From: Lacihabitans sp. CCS-44
GTDB taxonomy: Bacteria > Bacteroidota > Bacteroidia > Cytophagales > Spirosomataceae
Direction of reading: 5' to 3'
NCBI RefSeq assembly: GCF_024343735.1
Contig: NZ_RJUE01000002.1
Location: 62,001-126,000 of the forward strand
Length of the DNA: 64,000 nt
Shown here: positions 60,565 to 64,000 of the stretch, piece by piece
How the letters are laid out: each line of letters starts with the position of its first letter
Position numbering within the stretch: position 1 is the first letter of the stretch
Made by a program: the position numbers and the translations under genes
The notes under the pieces: model-generated
Told to the model about the DNA's origin: nothing
Database searches by the model: none
Seen by the model: only the letters and a program-made list of their open reading frames with translations

Positions 60565-61332
60565 ATGAAAAAAATCAGTAAAAATATAGCTCATTTACGG
60601 CATCTGAGAGGAATCTCTCAGGAGTCTCTAGCTAATGACCTGAACATCACCCGATCGAGATTGAGTTCGTGGGAAGAACACCGAGCTGAGCCGCCTATAG
60701 ATCTCATCGTGAGGTTGTCGGAGTATTTTACGGTTTCGATTGATTCTCTTTTGAAAATAGATCTAACCAAAGTGAATGATTTAAGAGATTTGCTCAAGAT
60801 TGGAGGCAATAGGATTTTGTTTCCGGTAATGGTAGATAGCGACGGGAAAGATTTAGTAGAACTTGTGCCTATTAGAGCATCAGCAGGCTATTTGCAAGGA
60901 TTTAGTGATGAAGAATTTATAGAGAACTTACCTCGTATTTCATTGCCTTTTACTGATGCAGGCAAATTTCGGGGCTTTCCTATTCAGGGAGATTCTATGC
61001 CGCCGCTGGAGACAGGGGCCTATGTAATAGGTAAATACGTAGAAGACGTCAACGACATAAAAGATGGTAAAACCTACGTGGTATTGACCCAAAACGACGG
61101 CTTAGTATATAAGCGATTGTATAATAAAATAGAACAAGACGGCACGATACATCTTCATTCAGACAATAAGACGTATTATCCTTATAGAATAAAACCAGAG
61201 GAGGTTTTTGAACTTTGGAGTTTTGTATGCACGCTTAATCCTACTGACAGACCCATCTCTGACTTGGTTTATAATACTATACAGAGCATTCAGGCTGATG
61301 TGGCGGAATTGAGACAAAGTAGGTTAGGTTAG
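60565..61332 (+). CDS. XRE-family repressor with S24 (LexA/CI-like) domain
   Basis: The ATG at 60565 (MKKISKNIAHLRHLRG) is preferred; an ATG at 60547 would add six residues and sit in a palindrome. The 255-residue protein has an HTH at about 7-60 (SQESLANDLNITRSRLSSWE) and an S24 peptidase-like domain. The cleavage-type Ala107-Gly108 in ASAGYLQG, nucleophile Ser144 in GDSMPP and Lys183 in VYKRL are all present, so self-cleavage is plausible. It may regulate stress or mobile genes. The last 4 bases overlap the end of the convergent GT-C gene. Confidence 0.85.
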   Translation: MKKISKNIAHLRHLRGISQESLANDLNITRSRLSSWEEHRAEPPIDLIVRLSEYFTVSIDSLLKIDLTKVNDLRDLLKIGGNRILFPVMVDSDGKDLVELVPIRASAGYLQGFSDEEFIENLPRISLPFTDAGKFRGFPIQGDSMPPLETGAYVIGKYVEDVNDIKDGKTYVVLTQNDGLVYKRLYNKIEQDGTIHLHSDNKTYYPYRIKPEEVFELWSFVCTLNPTDRPISDLVYNTIQSIQADVAELRQSRLG

Positions 61333-62570
61333 GCTTTCAACTGTATACCTTTTTTTATCAATAGGATATAATCAATACTATAAAGAACAATAACAGTTAG
61401 AAATATCAGTGACACAAACCAAGGCTGAAACCAAATAGTTTGGAATTCCGTAATGTTACCTTTTAAGATTTTAGATGCTCCTTCCATGTTTAGAAATACG
61501 GCCAAACTTACTAGGAAAAACCTAAGGTAATCTTTCCTGAGAAGAGCCAAAGTGCCAGCAAATAACACCAATGGGTGGGAATATCTGGCGTGCATTTGGG
61601 TGTTAAAATAGGTAAAGAATAGTATCACTAATACACAAACCAGTAGGACATTCTCAAAACTGAAATCGAGTTTAAGACTTTTGTTGAATATATTTAGGCT
61701 TTTAAGGGCAAATGGTAATAGTACAAAGCCTGAAAGCCCAAAGAAACTAATGAGACCAAATGAGTTATAACTGAAATTAAACACTCCCATGTTATCATTA
61801 ATAAGATCAGGTCTTTCGAATATCAGCGACCAGATATTATAAGCACCCATGCTTACCAACGGATATCTGCCCATGCTTTCGGAGAAAGAATTCAATGCCA
61901 GTTTAAAGTCACCTACATATATAAAAGGGAAAATAACTAAGGCTTGCAGTAAGACGGCTGGCAAGAGGGTAGTTGCGATTTTTGGTAAAGTGTAATGCTT
62001 GATTTCATGAAACAATACAAGAGCTATTATAGGGAAGAAAATAATTCCTTGGAGTTTGAAGTTTACACATAAAATAAAAAATATCAGGCTTAAACTAGGC
62101 TTTTTGAGTATGGCAAAAGTGATAGAAATAAAAGCAAAACCAGTATAAACACCATCTACTTGTCCAAAAAGTACGTTATCATACCAAAATGCGATATTAA
62201 AAAATATCATTAGCGGCCATAAATAAGGATATTTTACTTTTTTTAAATCTAGGATTTTATAAACACAGAAAATACTGAGTATCTCTATAAACAGTGTTAT
62301 GTATTTTAACTTGTAAATATACAAATAGATGTTTTCTGAAGTGGTTGAAAACTTTGCCAACAACCACAAGAAATAATGTACAAGCGGAGGATAATCAACT
62401 CGTAATTTATAGATGTTTTGTACACCAAAATGATGAATATAATTACACCAACTGAACCAACAGTTGCGGTCATTATAGCCCCATACATAGGTTTTTGGCA
62501 TAAAAAAACACCCAATCACAAAAATTAGAAGATAACATAAGATGACTTTGAAGTCTTTTGAAAGTTTCAT
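61329..62570 (-). CDS. GT-C-type glycosyltransferase-like membrane protein (GT87-like)
   Basis: This 413-residue polytopic protein has about ten to eleven hydrophobic segments. An early loop with YVWGYNDRNCWFSWCNYIHH and VDYPPLVHYFLW, and further FGQVDGVYTGF, resemble GT87/GT83-type mannosyltransferases that use lipid-linked sugar donors outside the inner membrane; the acidic pair typical of GT-C active sites (here Asp-Arg in YNDR) is present. Its start overlaps the stop of the small lipoprotein gene by 4 bases (ATGA). It probably modifies a surface glycan or lipid. The exact family is uncertain. Confidence 0.65.
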   Translation of the reverse strand: MKLSKDFKVILCYLLIFVIGCFFMPKTYVWGYNDRNCWFSWCNYIHHFGVQNIYKLRVDYPPLVHYFLWLLAKFSTTSENIYLYIYKLKYITLFIEILSIFCVYKILDLKKVKYPYLWPLMIFFNIAFWYDNVLFGQVDGVYTGFAFISITFAILKKPSLSLIFFILCVNFKLQGIIFFPIIALVLFHEIKHYTLPKIATTLLPAVLLQALVIFPFIYVGDFKLALNSFSESMGRYPLVSMGAYNIWSLIFERPDLINDNMGVFNFSYNSFGLISFFGLSGFVLLPFALKSLNIFNKSLKLDFSFENVLLVCVLVILFFTYFNTQMHARYSHPLVLFAGTLALLRKDYLRFFLVSLAVFLNMEGASKILKGNITEFQTIWFQPWFVSLIFLTVIVLYSIDYILLIKKGIQLKA

Positions 62571-62932
62571 CTTGTGTCGGATTTTATTTTCTTGTAATAA
62601 ACAAAGTAGCCTTTGGTGTCGTCATAATAGGCCAAACTATTTTTGTCGTAGACAGGAAAGAGAAGCGACTCATAGTTGTTTTCGAGTGTAATGGAGGCAC
62701 CCTCATATTTTTTGTTTGACCAAATCCTTTTGGTTACACCGAGTTTGGTTTTAACTTCAATAGAATCTTGCAAGCTAGTATCTATCACTATTATTGGAAA
62801 TCTACTCTCGCAATTATTGAGGTCGTCTTTACAAGTTACGTCTTTCCACGTACCTGCGATTTCGAATTTGTTTTCTTGGTTTTTGCAACAAATCGTGCCT
62901 AATAGGAAAAGCAATGTCAAACAAAATCTCAT
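62567..62932 (-). CDS. Small lipoprotein of unknown function
   Basis: The ATG at 62932 (MRFCLTLLFLLGTICC) gives 121 residues with a lipobox-like GTICC; a longer frame starting at 62977 lacks a signal. The mature part is rich in charged residues with WKDVTCKDDLNNCESRF and a beta-rich end. Two more Cys (CKDDLNNC) may form a disulfide. No family is recognised. It is translationally coupled to the GT-C-type gene, so the two act together by context. Confidence 0.65.
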   Translation of the reverse strand: MRFCLTLLFLLGTICCKNQENKFEIAGTWKDVTCKDDLNNCESRFPIIVIDTSLQDSIEVKTKLGVTKRIWSNKKYEGASITLENNYESLLFPVYDKNSLAYYDDTKGYFVYYKKIKSDTR

Positions 62933-63133
62933 AAATTTATGCAAAAGCAATATTTCTACTCCATTTTTCGAAAACAAAGATAGTTCATTTACCCTAATTT
63001 TCTTTTGCCCGAATTATTTTATTGCTCAAATTTGCCCTTTTAAGTCTAATTATTTAATTTTTTTATACTTTGAGAGTCATTTTTTATTTAATGGTAAGGC
63101 AATAATTTTGTAAAACATCCTATTTCAACACAA

Positions 63134-63171
63134 AAAAAGTAGAACTAAGATTTCTCTTAATTCTACTTTTT
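63134..63171. terminator. Intrinsic terminator downstream of the MFS gene
   Basis: GTAGAA-C-TAAGA / TCTTA-A-TTCTAC stem with one mismatch and A/T runs, loop TTTC; 38 bases past the end of the MFS gene on the minus strand. Confidence 0.82.
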
Positions 63172-63208
63172 ATTATTTAAAAACAACTGAGTGTTTTGCC
63201 AAATTTCT

Positions 63209-64000
63209 TTATAATTCTATTTTTTTCATTTTGGGTACCAAAATGTGCATTATTAACCAAGCTAAAAGATACGCCGCTCCACAGATTAAGAACATTATGA
63301 AATAAGCTGTTTCTATTTGATTTATGCTTCTATAATACACAAACATGTTTTTCTGTACTGCCCAAGTAAGCAAAATACCGCCCATACCGCCCATCATACC
63401 ACCTATTCCAGTTACCGAAGCCGTCGCTTTTTTAGGGAACATATCAGACACTGTAGTGAATATATTGGCCGACCAAGCTTGATGAGCCGCCGCCGCTATG
63501 CCAATTACCAACACCGCCAACCACATGTTTATTCTACCGGCATATTGAGAAAGTACCACAGGGAGCACACATAGAGCAAAAATAAACATAGACGTTTTAC
63601 GAGCCTTGAAAGCCGGCATATTTCTGTTTATAAATGCCATCGGCAAATAACCCCCACCCACACTGCCTATTGTGGATATCATATACACCACTGCTGTCGG
63701 TATGGCTATTTCGGTAAGTGTAAGTTTGTATTCACTCTGCAAGAAATCTGGCAACCAGAAAAGGTAAAACCACCAAACTGGGTCCGTCAGGAATTTACCA
63801 ATTGCAAATGCCCAAGTTTGACGAAAAGTCAAGAGTTTAAACCAAGAAACTTTCTCGTTTTCTACTACTTTTTCGATGTTCTCGTCCTCTTTATCAGAGT
63901 GAATATAATCATACTCTGCTTGGCTGAGTTTTTTAGAATCCTTTGGCGTAGTATAGTGTTTTTGCCACAACACCAACCAAATAAAACCTATTAGTCCGGT
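63209..64000 (-). CDS. MFS transporter (ExuT/hexuronate-like), C-terminal part (cut by window edge)
   Basis: The frame is open to the right edge (…TGLIGFIWLVLWQKHY), so the N-terminal half lies outside. Six or so helices are visible, with the central loop DKEDENIEKVVENEKVSWFK, then WWFYLFWLPDFLQSEYKLTL and a C-terminal bundle (AAHQAWSANIFTTVSDMFPK and GGMMGGMGGILLTW). This order is typical of the anion:cation symporter group of MFS proteins (ExuT, hexuronate or sugar-acid transporters). Substrate preference is unknown. A terminator follows at 63134-63171. Confidence 0.85.
   Translation of the reverse strand, partial: TGLIGFIWLVLWQKHYTTPKDSKKLSQAEYDYIHSDKEDENIEKVVENEKVSWFKLLTFRQTWAFAIGKFLTDPVWWFYLFWLPDFLQSEYKLTLTEIAIPTAVVYMISTIGSVGGGYLPMAFINRNMPAFKARKTSMFIFALCVLPVVLSQYAGRINMWLAVLVIGIAAAAHQAWSANIFTTVSDMFPKKATASVTGIGGMMGGMGGILLTWAVQKNMFVYYRSINQIETAYFIMFLICGAAYLLAWLIMHILVPKMKKIEL

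Overview
The window comes from a low-GC member of the Bacteroidota, most likely of the Cytophagales; the genus cannot be fixed by eye. Supporting signs are the gliding lipoprotein gene gldH next to a PSP1-domain gene, TonB-dependent and beta-barrel outer-membrane proteins, many lipoproteins with short lipoboxes, DUF2911 and DUF4097 proteins, starts with poor Shine-Dalgarno sequences, and TAnnTTTG-type -7 promoter boxes upstream of several genes. No rRNA, tRNA, CRISPR array or prophage was found.

Layout. 0-10 kb: the N-terminal part of a GH95 glycosidase running off the left edge, a DoxX-like membrane protein, a D-2-hydroxyacid dehydrogenase, an ABC ATPase, a DUF433/DUF5615 toxin-antitoxin pair, a frameshifted YpdA-like flavoprotein, a Y1 (IS200-like) transposase followed by an array of REP-like hairpin repeats, typA, and an antitoxin gene whose ParE-like toxin partner is broken. 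10-26 kb: yciI-ribD, an ECF sigma factor with a putative anti-sigma/beta-barrel fusion, a DUF4097 beta-solenoid, ilvA, a SNF2 helicase, fabI, a PfkB sugar kinase with a GH32 fructanase, and valS. 26-37 kb: an accessory signalling block with two stand-alone LytTR regulators, two NarL-type two-component systems, a matrixin-like metalloprotease without a signal peptide, a 761-residue putative outer-membrane protein with a lipoprotein partner, and a small Cys-containing protein encoded ahead of a split membrane sensor. 37-50 kb: an M19 dipeptidase, a LuxE-like acyltransferase, a peroxiredoxin, a metallophosphoesterase, a MATE pump, a Crp/Fnr regulator, a TonB receptor, a frameshifted proA and a secreted esterase. 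50-64 kb: an NHL-type protein, a DUF262/DUF1524 putative defence nuclease, purD, the ricT-like gene with gldH, a thioredoxin-fold lipoprotein, an ArsC-like protein, a GMC oxidoreductase, an XRE/S24 repressor, a GT-C-type membrane protein, and an MFS transporter running off the right edge.

The most interesting region is 26-37 kb. A motif close to TGAAAAA(C/T)ACCC followed by A/T-rich bases occurs four times, each time about 70-90 bases upstream of a start codon and pointing toward the gene: once before each LytTR gene and once in each direction in the divergent region 34087-34251. This suggests that the LytTR genes, the metalloprotease, the outer-membrane operon and the small-protein/sensor operon form one local regulon. 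Other points for a second look are the REP/transposase array, a large hairpin flanked by 10-base direct repeats at 36960-37173, near-identical terminators at both ends of the 25.9-29.5 kb block, and single-base lesions in ypdA, proA and a parE-like toxin.
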